From: Discostella pseudostelligera
Lineage: Eukaryota; Bacillariophyta; Thalassiosirophyceae; Thalassiosirales; Thalassiosiraceae
Assembly: GCA_036940085.1 (NCBI GenBank)
Contig: JALLBK010000136.1
Span: forward strand, 1-40,459
Length of the DNA stretch: 40,459 bases
Direction: 5' to 3'
Shown: piece after piece, positions 1 through 9,141 of the stretch
How the letters are laid out: the number at the start of each line of letters is the position of its first letter
How positions within the stretch are numbered: position 1 is the first letter of the stretch
The notes under the pieces: generated by a model
Told to the model about the DNA's origin: nothing
The model's input: only the letters and a program-made list of their open reading frames with translations
The model's database searches: none
Position numbers and translations under genes: made by a program

Positions 1-381
1 CGGGGAGCGTTACGGAGAGAGAGAGAGACGCGAGGATTTTCTAATGTGTAAGATTAGCGCCATATTCACCCACGAATCGGAGCTTGTATGTCAACAATTG
101 ACTGTTTCCTCTATACCCATATTTGTGGTTTCTCGCATCCGAATGGGTTCTCGAATTTAAATTTCACCGACTCCTCTGTAGAAGTACCAGCATCTCGTTT
201 CTCCGTTCGCATCCCTCTCACAGAAATTGAAGCGGGAAGATCCGCGCCTTTTGACCGCCCGCAGCTGACGTCACGCCGGCCCTCATCTCCTCAAAGATCC
301 CCTATTCGGGATAACGTTAATCGGGATACTCGGGATATTGTGTCCGTCCGTCACCCGAGAACACAAAAGAACACAAAAGAC
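1..381. other. Intergenic, no gene recognised
   Basis: No open frame here looks like a conserved protein. The sequence just before position 382 contains a short direct repeat (ACACAAAAGA twice, 361-380) that overlaps the target-site duplication of the adjacent MITE. The rest is unexplained. Confidence 0.5.
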
Positions 382-690
382 TAGAGATTGGTCCCGGGCT
401 ATTTGTGTCGGAAAAGAACCGGATCGGAACCGGACCGGGATACCGGCCCTCCTGAGGCCGAGTTCCGGGTATGGGGCCGTTTCCTCTTCCTCCGCCGCTA
501 GAAAGGTAATTCAGAGCTTTTCGCACTTATTTTGGGCTCTTTGGCGATAATTCACATGTACATACAATGATTTTTATTGCCAATGAGCATTGAATTCCCG
601 ATCCGGTATTTCCCGGTTCCGTCACAGCCGAACCCTACATAACCCGGTTCCCGATCCGGGTTGAATATCCCGGACCGGGACCAATCTCTA
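382..690. mobile_element. hAT-type MITE, 309 bp
   Basis: A 16-bp perfect terminal inverted repeat (TAGAGATTGGTCCCGG at 382-397, its complement at 675-690) is flanked by an exact 8-bp direct repeat, CAAAAGAC, at 374-381 and 691-698. An 8-bp target-site duplication and a TIR beginning T-A-G-N-G are what hAT-superfamily transposons show. The interior is full of GG(A/T)CCGG-type palindromes (for example 419-440 and 640-680), like the subterminal transposase-binding repeats of Ac/Ds-like elements. There is no transposase frame, so it is non-autonomous. The intact TIRs and duplication suggest a fairly recent insertion. Confidence 0.85.
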
Positions 691-736
691 CAAAAGACGC
701 AAAACCGTATGAACCCCCCCACACCACCTCTCCACC

Positions 737-1814
737 AGGAGGTCTGACTCCAATTCGATTTTTTCTAGTTCGATTCTACACAATTCGTAACAGTTCCTAC
801 GTATGTGCTCCGTAGAGAGGTACAGAGGAATTGGTACGTTTGGACTCCAATTCAATTTTCGGATCCACCTGACGTCATTATCCGTGACGTCAGCATCCTT
901 CCATCGTCCGTTTATGACGTCATATTCTATTTCTCGGGTTTAATGAACCAAAAAACCACAGTCGTTATGTTCTGCTTTGCGTTATGGTAGAGGTAATTGT
1001 AATGTATATTGCCATCATGTCGCTGTTACTTGTCGCTGTTACTGTTGAGAGGTTCAGAACCTTTCTGTGCACTTTTTTCGTTCAAAAGTACCAACCTGCT
1101 TTGCGGATTGTACCAACCAAGCTCAACCAAGCCTTCTGTATCCTGACCTGCTCGATTAGGATTGCTGCTTGCCGTGTACTCCCTCTGTCCCACAAAATTT
1201 TGACCATCTTGACGGACAGACTGTTCAACAAAAAAATGACCCTCAGCGATACTATTCCTACGTTCGTAGAAAAACCAATACGTTCACGCCAAAACCACAA
1301 TACAACCTACTGATCGCCAAGATGTTCGCGCCAAAATCACAGTACAGCCATCGAGATATCGCGAGCTTTGGCGACCGTCAACGCGCCATTTTTGAAAAGT
1401 ATCTTTCAAATTTAATATTGAAGAAATTTTATGATTTTAATGAAATTGTTATCGCCAGATTCGTCTTGATCAGGGCTTTCCAACGAGCTATCAAACGTCT
1501 TAATACGATTAGCACAACCCTTATTTCGAGCTTGAAAAGGCAGTTGGTCAAAATTTTGTGGGACAGAGGGAGTACCAACCAAGCCTCTCAAGTTGTATGG
1601 AAGTTGATTGATCGTTGTCGCTGTGTGGAGTTGTGACGTCAAGTGGTGACGTCAGGTGGTGGATGGACGGATGATGGACGGACGCTCACATCAAGAGTGG
1701 TGACGTCCGGTGGTTGAAAATCGAATTGGAGCTCAAACGTACTAGTTCCTACGGTGGCTCTCTACGTAAAATCGAACTAGAAAAAGTCGAATTGGAGTCA
1801 GACCACCTGCTCTC
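737..1814. mobile_element. Long-inverted-repeat (foldback) element carrying TGACGTCA sites
   Basis: The left arm (741-773, then about 810-920) is mirrored by the right arm (1772-1804, then about 1633-1767). The outer 33 bp match as inverted repeats with one mismatch. The inner parts of the arms are also complementary but more diverged. The arms carry TGACGTCA at 870-877, 885-892 and 915-922 on the left, and at 1634-1641 and 1647-1654 on the right. A 17-bp near-identical direct repeat (720-736 and 1815-1831, one mismatch) flanks it and may be a target-site duplication or part of the element. No transposase is seen. A smaller MITE is nested inside at 1179-1572. Confidence 0.7.
1179..1572. mobile_element. 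Stowaway/Tc1-mariner-like MITE, 394 bp
   Basis: A perfect 28-bp terminal inverted repeat (1179-1206 and 1545-1572) starts CTCCCTCTGTCCCACAAAAT. It is flanked on both sides by the dinucleotide TA (1177-1178, 1573-1574), the expected mariner/Stowaway target duplication. The TIR start closely resembles the CTCCCTCCGT end of plant Stowaway elements. The interior is AT-rich with no transposase motif, so the element is non-autonomous. It sits inside the larger inverted-repeat element and must have inserted later. Confidence 0.85.
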
Positions 1815-2081
1815 CACACCACCTCCCCACCGTCTCCAAAGATCAAAGATATCGCTCGCCACTGATGCTCGCCACTCGCCACCACCACCATGACGGCCAT
1901 GGCCATGGCCCATACTGGCTCCATCTGCCCATGGCCACACATAGCGACGGAACCACTGCCATAACCAAAACATCGGTCACTCAATCTCAATCGAATTGAC
2001 ATCCATCCCACTCCTTGAGAGAGAATTCGAGCGCTACCTTGCTCGCTGCACCCTTTGACGAGAAATCAATTCAACGGCAGG

Positions 2082-3386
2082 ATGAACGCGACGACACTTT
2101 TGTTGTCGGGCGAACCACACACTGAGCCCAGTTTCTTAGCCACCGTTGAACCATCAACCTTTCATCAACCTCCTCCCTTCACATTGCCGTTTGAATTGGT
2201 CTTAACTGGCTACACGAGAGAGGCCTGGTCTTCGGGGAAGAGCGGTGGTATTAGTGGTGATTGGCAATGTTGTTATCTCGTGAGCACCGATGGAAAGAAA
2301 CGACTCCCGGGATTTTTCCAGTACCTACAAGAACGGAAGAAGGCTGCAATAGCTAAATTTGAAGCTGCGGATGCTCTCTTTCCATCAAATAATAATACGT
2401 CATGTTGTGGCAAGGCAATATTGGTAATACCGTACGATCCTCCTCCAATGCCTACAGAGGTGGTGTTGCCGAGTGGCGTTGATAAGAGTGAAGTTATATT
2501 TGTCAAGTATTTAAGAGATGAGAATATTCTGAAGCGGGATGATATGCATGTCGCTCAGAAGGTGCATCAGCGAACGATGGAACAACAACAAAAAATAATG
2601 ATGCACGAAATGCAACAGCAACAACCGCGTCAGCAGCAACAACAAAATACAATTCATCATCAATCACAACTTCCTCAGACACAGAAGAAGTTACAAACTG
2701 AACAACCCGCAGTGACATCATCATTAGGCACCAAAGGAGGCTGCCTTGGTAAGCTTTTAGGGGCACAACGTCGTACGGAAAGTCATCTCGACATGGTCAG
2801 ATCGAGAAAGGGCAACAACGCAACATTTGATCCAAACACCGGCGCCGCGGGTTGTATCAACCAATTTCGGAACAAAATTTCGAAGGAGTTACAACTATTC
2901 AAATCTGATCCTACCGCTTATACAACCAAGTTTCCCATATCGCATTCTTCTTTAATAAAGAATGTGCCACTGGATGAGCAAGACAAGGTGACGTTCAACG
3001 TATTCAAATTCACAGTCTACGAACAAGTGGATGAGATTGGAATGGGTCAATGGATTGCCGCGAAAGAACCATCCGAGTTCTTAGACGAGTGCATTATAAC
3101 CGTGTACAAAAATGGGCATTGTCCGGTGGACGTGCTCGACGAAATCAATAGGGGAGACTTACCCGATGAAATCAAGGGGCAAGCACGACACATGGTCGAA
3201 TCGCAGTCAAAGGCTATTGTACGCAAGGGTAAGAAACAAGATGAGCAGATTGTCAAGGATACAATTGTCGGAGAGGATAATGTGGTCGTTCTGAATGCGA
3301 ACAAGAGGGATCGACGAACTTTGGAACAGATACAAAAGGATTTGCAAGGTGAAAGTGAAGATGTCAAGAGAGGCAGATTCGCGTAG
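2082..3386 (+). CDS. Hypothetical protein with Q-rich linker (434 aa)
   Basis: I do not recognise this gene. The first ATG in frame is at 2082; the frame is open slightly further upstream but only through a TTG. The N-terminal ~160 residues look folded: hydrophobic strands, Trp and Cys residues, and a strand reading ILVIPYDPPP. This loosely recalls SPOC-type beta-barrel domains, but that is a weak impression. A Gln-rich stretch (about residues 165-210) links to a conserved-looking C-terminal half with many charged residues (for example LDEINRGDLPDEIKGQARHM) and a basic/acidic tail. No signal peptide or membrane segment is seen. No intron is needed. The upstream DNA is the transposon cluster. 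Confidence 0.75.
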   Translation: MNATTLLLSGEPHTEPSFLATVEPSTFHQPPPFTLPFELVLTGYTREAWSSGKSGGISGDWQCCYLVSTDGKKRLPGFFQYLQERKKAAIAKFEAADALFPSNNNTSCCGKAILVIPYDPPPMPTEVVLPSGVDKSEVIFVKYLRDENILKRDDMHVAQKVHQRTMEQQQKIMMHEMQQQQPRQQQQQNTIHHQSQLPQTQKKLQTEQPAVTSSLGTKGGCLGKLLGAQRRTESHLDMVRSRKGNNATFDPNTGAAGCINQFRNKISKELQLFKSDPTAYTTKFPISHSSLIKNVPLDEQDKVTFNVFKFTVYEQVDEIGMGQWIAAKEPSEFLDECIITVYKNGHCPVDVLDEINRGDLPDEIKGQARHMVESQSKAIVRKGKKQDEQIVKDTIVGEDNVVVLNANKRDRRTLEQIQKDLQGESEDVKRGRFA

Positions 3387-3581
3387 CGATGAAATTGAAG
3401 CCGAACACTACCACTCTCCATCATAACAATCTACAATTTAAGATTAAGCTGAAATAAGAATCACGTAAACGTCAAGCCAAGTCTCTTGTTCTTCATTGCA
3501 TCGATTCCTGCAACCTCCTTCTTGTAAAAGGTATGAGTAATTCTTTGTTGATGTCGCGGCATGGGTCATGGTGCACAATCT

Positions 3582-3585
3582 AAAA
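3582..3585 (-). terminator. Pol III T-run terminator of the 5S gene
   Basis: TTTT on the minus strand, a few bases past the predicted 3' end of the 5S rRNA, is the usual polymerase III stop signal. Confidence 0.6.
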
Positions 3586-3587
3586 GC

Positions 3588-3703
3588 AAAGAACACCAGG
3601 GATTCCAACGTGGTCCCCCACCGTAGTACTAACCTGGCCCGACGGTGCTTAACTTCGCTGAGCAGACGGGAAGCGGTGCTGTCACCGTGGTATGGTCGTT
3701 CCT
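3588..3703 (-). rRNA. 5S ribosomal RNA
   Basis: Read on the minus strand, the sequence aligns without gaps to eukaryotic 5S rRNA for the first ~110 bases: CGACCATACCACGG near the 5' end, GAAGTTAAGCACCGTCGGGC (the internal control region) in the middle, GGTTAGTAC, GGGGGACCACG and the 3' part. Helix I can form between the ends (AGGAACG with TGTTCTT). Ends are set by this pairing and are uncertain by 1-3 nt. It is a single copy here, between two protein genes. RNA polymerase III should transcribe it from internal promoter elements. Confidence 0.93.
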
Positions 3704-3933
3704 GGAGGGCAACTCAATTCTGTAATTCTAACTGCATTCAAACTCAGCTGTTTTGTACCACTCAAGCTCCTTGTAACTGAAACTGTTTTGCGGCACATCC
3801 ATTCTCTTTCCCAAGCAACATCATGGTTTGATTGCTTTTGGTGGCATTTTGACAATTGACTACGAATATATCTCGATAAAACGAACGGCTTGCCAGTGAA
3901 ATCCAAGTTTGTTCTAGCTAAACGTCCTCTATA

Positions 3934-5089
3934 TTACTTTTCATGCTGTTCCCTTGCCAATAACATTTGTTGATACGCTTCCCCTACTAATGCTTTCCCA
4001 CCCGTTGCCAATAAGAATGGGTCATCGGTCTCGTGCATTCCTTGTCTATCATGCACAGAATCTGCATCATCATCATCATCATCATCATCATCATTTTCTT
4101 CACACCTGCTAACAGCACTACAATCGTCAGTATCATACCCCCCCTCTTCTTCCTCCTCGCCCTCTTCCTCTTCCTCCTCATCCTCATCCTCTCTATTCGC
4201 CTTCGACCGTCGTTGCTTCAACTCTGCCTGATACTTTTCAAGCTTTCGTTCCACCCCCTTCAATTCACGCAATGTCATTTTATGCCCATCTTCGATATGC
4301 AATCCCGATTCCAATGCATCTTCCAACTCTTGAATTAATTCAACAATGTCCAGATCCTCCGCACTTGCATTGGAATATTTGGATAATGCCGGTTCGTTGG
4401 TGCATACGGCACATACACGAATTCGTAGTTTGGATGATGGTTTTCTATCAGTACTTGTTGCATCATCGACAATTGTAGAGGGTAATGATTCAGCGACTGC
4501 ATCTTCCTCGGTGGTGGCATCAGTTGGTGATAAATCATTACCATTATCCGATTCATAATTGATCGGTAATGTCGATGCGATCGTCGTTGGAGTAGTTTCA
4601 TCCGCCATGCTGTCGTTAGTACTGCCAACCGCATCCTGCTGTCGCTTCTTCATGGCAGTGATTGCTTTATCACTGCATGCGCAACTTGTGCAAATCGTGT
4701 GATATGCGGCTACTACATTCTTTAGACAGCAAATATTGCATTTTCCAGGCTGGGATAGCGGCTTGTACTACGTTGTTGTGTGGGGTTGGCAGAGGTACCA
4801 AAAAGGAAAATAATACATACAGTTAGTGCACTTGAAACGATGGTATCGATATGACCCAATATTTGTTGCCGACACGGTATCAGCAATGAAATGCACCACA
4901 TACCTTGCGATACTTTTTACGCCATTCTATCTTATCGTAACAACGACGGCAAACGCCAACATTAGGACTTGCCAAGATCTTGTCGGTCTTTTTCGATTTT
5001 GGGTTATGCCGGAATGCAAAAGAATTTTGGTGTTTGGGTGGCCGACCCTTCTTTTTCTTCTTGGTGCCGCCGGGAGGAGGTGGTGGCAT
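3934..5089 (-). CDS. DUF2039 (C9orf85-like) zinc-binding-type protein, 2 exons
   Basis: Exons are 4904-5089 and 3934-4767; the 136-bp intron (4768-4903) has GTATGT and GTAG ends and joins in frame, giving 339 aa. Residues 14-100 match the DUF2039/C9orf85 family: a GRPPKHQNSFAFRHNP start, VCRRCYDKIEWRKKY-RKYKPLSQPGKC across the intron, then CNICC and YHTICTSCAC. The paired Cys-x-x-Cys motifs suggest a zinc-ribbon-like fold; the family's function is unknown. The C-terminal ~200 residues are diatom-specific low-complexity sequence, with long Glu runs and a poly-Asp run encoded by an ATC/CAT-type repeat near 4066-4093. A second Cys pair (CAVCTNEP) occurs within this tail. Confidence 0.9.
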
Positions 5090-5568
5090 GACTCTTCGTA
5101 TAGGGTGCTGACAATGATCAATTTGTCGAGGAATGATGATGATGATGATGGCGTTGGTTTGGTACCATAGGTTATGGTTAGGTCGGTGGGCGTAGGGAGG
5201 ATGGCACCGGCAGCGGCTCCTGGTGACGGATGATGATGCTGTTGAGTTGCAAAGATCAGTGGAGGAGATTCAATCAGCGAATCCACATGGGAATTGGTAC
5301 TTGGAACGACATTCCTTCCCGCCAAATAATTTCCCGCTAAATTCGTTCTTGAGTTTGATTCGACTTGATTTCGTTTACACGTGGCAGATCAATGCAGATA
5401 CATTGTCAATTTCATCGATGGTTACAATAGAGGGACGACAAGAGAGGGTCAGAGCGATAGGGCAAGCTGTTGTTTGATTAAAAGCACATCGCTCTTCTTC
5501 GAAATAGTGTTGCATTGTTTGATTCGTTGCACTACCTCTAGTAGTGTTAGACCTATCCTCATTCTACA
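5090..5568. promoter_or_regulatory. Upstream region of the DUF2039 gene with E2F-like sites
   Basis: No gene is seen. TCCCGCCAAA (5318-5327) and a variant TCCCGCTAAA (5333-5342) lie about 230-250 bp upstream of the minus-strand start at 5089. They match the E2F/DP consensus read on the other strand (TTTGGCGGGA). An inferred regulatory region only. Confidence 0.35.
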
Positions 5569-7389
5569 TTACGAAATTCTGAAGACGGTACTTCCTCCCA
5601 ATGAGTCAACGACAGCCTCCTGTCCCCTCTTTTGGAATTCCTCTTTAAATGCCTCCTTCATAATCTTCTTTTGCATACGACATACCCTACGCTCTTCCTT
5701 GACCGAGAATTTTCGTTCCTTCTTTTCCATCTTGGATTCATCCTTCTTACGTGCCTCACCGCGATTGATGCTTACGAACGTATCATCGCCACCATCATAG
5801 TCATCGTCGTCCTCGGGCGATTGGTTGTGGTTGTTGTCAAATACCCCCAATGGAAGTCCAGTCTTATTGGACAATTGAATCTTCACCGGTCCATCCTCCG
5901 GAATCACATCGTTATTTCCATCGTTGTTAATCTTTTTCTTTGACTTATTTTTCTTGCTCCTCCTGCCAATAACCACCGGATTATTGTCCAAATTCGAGTA
6001 TGTCGACAGTATACTCTCACAGTCCCACATACTTCGCGAGGTAGCCGTGAAGTACGACTTGCCATCAATTAATATCTCCTCGGGTGGTAAATCCATCTCG
6101 GGGTTGGCTAGAATTGCGTCTGCATCCGCTAGATCTTTCGCCATTTGTTTTTTACTCTCTTCTATGTTCACCAGCAAAGAATCATTGTTGATACTATCGA
6201 AATTATTTAGCTCGCCTGCATTGACCATCCTCTTGCCCACCAAGGCCGAATAGCCGCTCCCACCGGCACGAATATGTTTCCCCCTTGTACCCTCGATCAA
6301 GATTTCATCGTCTTTCTCTGTTAAGAATTCATCAAGCGCCGCCTCTAGTTGTACATCACCCTCCAATGGTCTATCGCCGACGATATCATCACATTCTTCA
6401 TCAAGATTGCCAACATCGTCCGAGTCATATTCGAGCAGTGCTTCCTCGAACTTTTGGCATAGTGTTCGCTGCTCTTCGTTATAATTCCTCCCGTTGAATT
6501 CTTTATCAATACTATCCTCGTCATCATCGTCGTCGTCGCCGTAGTCGTATTCATCCTCGTCATGCTCGCCATACTGATCATAATCGAATTCATCATCCTC
6601 GTCATCCTCTTCGATACGTCCATGCAACGGAGTGACACCATTAAAGAAATCATCCTCTAATTCTCGTCCACCTACATCTCGTCCACTCTCCTGAGCACGT
6701 GCTTTTTCCATTAACATTTGAATATGTTGTTCAAAGTTGAATTCACCAGTATTTTTGTCGTTGCCATTGTCATTATCTTCGTCGACATGTGTCTCCTCCA
6801 ACTCTTCTTGATTGGCAGTAATACAAAAATCATCCAGAATCTCTTCAAACTGTCCATCCTCAAAGTCAAATAATGCATGTGCCATATCCTCCTCCATACA
6901 ATCAGCAGTAAGTGCAATAGAATCGAGCATTCTACCGACTTCATGTACGGCCATTGCCTCCTCAAGGGCAGTATCCAATGTATTTTTTGATGAGTCGGTA
7001 AAGAGTGCATTTAGATTGGAGGCATCGGATGCGTGTAATATATTGGAGGGCACGTAGGTGCCAGAACGTTCGATTGGTTTGGTGTATTGACTGTATGTTT
7101 TGGCGGTTTCATCGAGTAAGCCGGCTGCGGCTATTTGAGATTTGAGTGTTTGAAAGTCTACTTTCTTTTTGGGGTTGGGGTTTCTAGTACTTGCAGTGCT
7201 TGCATCATTATTGCTGATGCTGCTGTCGATGTTGTTGCTGTTGCTATTGCTGTTGTTAGGACTTGGCATCAAGACAAAGTCGCTCAATGTCTCGGCCGTG
7301 GCCTCGGTCCCAACATCGCGTTGCGATCTGCGTACGACATGGTACACGGAGGCGTTCTTTTTATCGATGAATGGCTTCTTTTTGCCCAT
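5569..7389 (-). CDS. LTV1: LTV1 ribosome-biogenesis factor (606 aa)
   Basis: The N-terminus MGKKKPFIDKKNASVYHVV followed by RRSQRD is the diagnostic LTV1 start. The start was therefore placed at 7389, although the frame stays open upstream to 7632 with other in-frame ATGs. The C-terminus has the conserved LTV1 helix (KFSVKEERRVCRMQKKIMKEAFKEEF). LTV1 is a conserved assembly factor of the small (40S) ribosomal subunit needed for pre-40S maturation and export. The middle is strongly acidic with Asp/Glu runs (DEDDEFDYDQYGEHDEDEYD), typical of the family but longer here. There is no intron. An E2F-like TCCCGCCAAA (7569-7578) lies about 180 bp upstream of the chosen start. Confidence 0.92.
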   Translation of the reverse strand: MGKKKPFIDKKNASVYHVVRRSQRDVGTEATAETLSDFVLMPSPNNSNSNSNNIDSSISNNDASTASTRNPNPKKKVDFQTLKSQIAAAGLLDETAKTYSQYTKPIERSGTYVPSNILHASDASNLNALFTDSSKNTLDTALEEAMAVHEVGRMLDSIALTADCMEEDMAHALFDFEDGQFEEILDDFCITANQEELEETHVDEDNDNGNDKNTGEFNFEQHIQMLMEKARAQESGRDVGGRELEDDFFNGVTPLHGRIEEDDEDDEFDYDQYGEHDEDEYDYGDDDDDDEDSIDKEFNGRNYNEEQRTLCQKFEEALLEYDSDDVGNLDEECDDIVGDRPLEGDVQLEAALDEFLTEKDDEILIEGTRGKHIRAGGSGYSALVGKRMVNAGELNNFDSINNDSLLVNIEESKKQMAKDLADADAILANPEMDLPPEEILIDGKSYFTATSRSMWDCESILSTYSNLDNNPVVIGRRSKKNKSKKKINNDGNNDVIPEDGPVKIQLSNKTGLPLGVFDNNHNQSPEDDDDYDGGDDTFVSINRGEARKKDESKMEKKERKFSVKEERRVCRMQKKIMKEAFKEEFQKRGQEAVVDSLGGSTVFRIS

Positions 7390-7568
7390 GATGGTGAATG
7401 TGAACAGAGAAGCTGATATGCTCACGACAGATAGATACCTACCTAGAGACCATCGATTGGCCATGATGATGATATGATCACTTCGTTGGCGGCGGTGATG
7501 GATTGGATTTGTTGGATGGTGGTGCGTCCTGGCGGTGGAGGACAGACTGATACGCAATTTTCCCAACC

Positions 7569-7578
7569 TCCCGCCAAA
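7569..7578. promoter_or_regulatory. E2F-like site TCCCGCCAAA
   Basis: Exact TCCCGCCAAA between the divergently transcribed LTV1 gene and the TFIIS-N-like gene at 7738; it could serve either. The same decamer recurs upstream of other genes in this window. Confidence 0.4.
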
Positions 7579-7737
7579 ACTTTCTGGCACTGAGTCAGCC
7601 TTATCCTTATGAAATGATGCATCGCATCTCATTCAAACTGCATCGACCATGATGTGGACCACGACGAAACAGCATCAGTAGTACAACGGCAACGCAATTA
7701 ACCACCTCTCCAAATCATCATCTACAATACTGTAACC

Positions 7738-8877
7738 ATGACGTCGCACAAGGGCAAAGAGGCAGTGTTTTCGTCCTTGGCCAAATCTCTCCTCGATGAC
7801 ATTGTCGATTCTAACAATCCGTCACCACAACGCGCGCATGATCTTCTAATGGCATTGCACAAAGAATCGACCGCGACGACGGCGAAAGATGACTCATCAA
7901 CAACTACTCCTGCTACTGCAATCTCCATCGAAATTCTACACAACACCAAAATCGGCAAGGTATTAACCAAGGCGCTCAAATCATGCTCACGACATCGGCG
8001 TACATCGAACGAACAAGAAGTTTGGGATGCATCCATCACACTTGCCAATGAATTATTGGCAGCTTTCAAAAAGGCTGCAGATGATGAACTACTAAGAAAG
8101 AAACAGTCGGAAAAATCATCAGAATCCGAAAATGAAAATGGCACTGTTGGATTACCATCCTCCGTCGCGGCCTACAAACAACGGCTCATTAGTCAAAAGA
8201 AAGAAATGTACAAAGATCCACCATCTCCTCCTCCCGGACCTATCATAATCGAACTAAAGTTGGTGTCAGACAAGCCGAAACGGAATGCCACCACTGGCGA
8301 ATTAACATTTACTTGTGGTGCCGACACCACCCTATCGCCACTCCTACGTGACTTTCATCCCAATCGCACTCCTGCCGAAGTATTGCGCGCTGGATCCTTT
8401 GGTGGCACTTACTTCCGTCCCATCATTTCCGCAGTAACCAACATCAAGTACACATCCTCCTCCGTACTCGACAATACTGTTTTACCCGAGTGGATAGCTA
8501 ATCTTGATAAATCCACAATGCTAACCTCCTCCACATATCGTCCCCAAGTCAACAAATATGGTGTCAAATGTGGTGGATCCCTCGGCATGTGGGAATCCAG
8601 TGGATGGATCTCTGACTGTGATCCGTACGGTTGGTTCCAATGGTATTGTCGTTTCTATTCCGGTAGACGATCTTCCGATGATGCACGTCAAATTAGTCGT
8701 TGGATGAAGAGTGCAGGTGTGAAAGGACGGTTTCGTAGTCAATTGTGTAATAAGATTATTGCTGCGGGTGCAAGAGCGGAGGATGCAAGGATAAGTCCAG
8801 TGATTCGACAAACGTTGTTGCATTGGGGTTTGGAGATTACGGAACATGTTCTTGAAATGCATAGGAAGAGGAAGTAA
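7738..8877 (+). CDS. TFIIS-N-like domain fused to conserved uncharacterised domain (379 aa)
   Basis: Residues about 33-118 resemble the TFIIS N-terminal (LW) helical bundle: LLMAL, then IEILHNTKIGKVLTKALKSC and a final helix with LANELLAAFKKAA. That domain docks partners of the transcription elongation machinery. Residues about 165-379 form a second, strongly conserved-looking domain with GTYFRPI, VNKYGVKCGGSLGMWESSGW, DPYGWFQWYCRFYSGRRSSD and RQISRWMKSAGVKGRF. I associate this with proteins of unknown function in fungi and protists (sometimes labelled gp1-like). No signal peptide or membrane segment is seen. The start ATG follows ACC, a good context. It is divergent from LTV1, 348 bp apart. 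Confidence 0.88.
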   Translation: MTSHKGKEAVFSSLAKSLLDDIVDSNNPSPQRAHDLLMALHKESTATTAKDDSSTTTPATAISIEILHNTKIGKVLTKALKSCSRHRRTSNEQEVWDASITLANELLAAFKKAADDELLRKKQSEKSSESENENGTVGLPSSVAAYKQRLISQKKEMYKDPPSPPPGPIIIELKLVSDKPKRNATTGELTFTCGADTTLSPLLRDFHPNRTPAEVLRAGSFGGTYFRPIISAVTNIKYTSSSVLDNTVLPEWIANLDKSTMLTSSTYRPQVNKYGVKCGGSLGMWESSGWISDCDPYGWFQWYCRFYSGRRSSDDARQISRWMKSAGVKGRFRSQLCNKIIAAGARAEDARISPVIRQTLLHWGLEITEHVLEMHRKRK

Positions 8878-9141
8878 GTAGTTGACGACAGAATGATTGA
8901 TGGGGAGAAAAGATAGAGAGAGACTACGCACTGGAATGCAGGAGCACTGCGCTTGACGGCAGAGCGAAGGAAGTTGCTGCGCATTCCAATATTATTGCAT
9001 TGAATGAAAATTTGTATACTATGAATACTTAGGTAGCAAAGTGCTCAAACTCGAGAGAAAGTACAAACGTGATGATCTTCATTAACTCGATCTTCATTCA
9101 CTTAAATTCTATGGAAATGACGTGTCGGAAGTGTGAGCATT

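Noticed and set aside
1169..1636. 155-codon plus-strand frame
   Set aside because: It spans the ends of the Stowaway-like MITE, has no conserved motif, and is explained by the element's AT-rich interior.
4926..5325. 132-codon minus-strand frame (MAGRNVVPST...)
   Set aside because: It overlaps the DUF2039 first exon in another frame and lacks conserved features.
7390..7632. In-frame N-terminal extension of LTV1 with further ATGs
   Set aside because: LTV1 proteins begin at the GKKKPFI motif; the extension is not LTV1-like, so it is treated as 5' leader.
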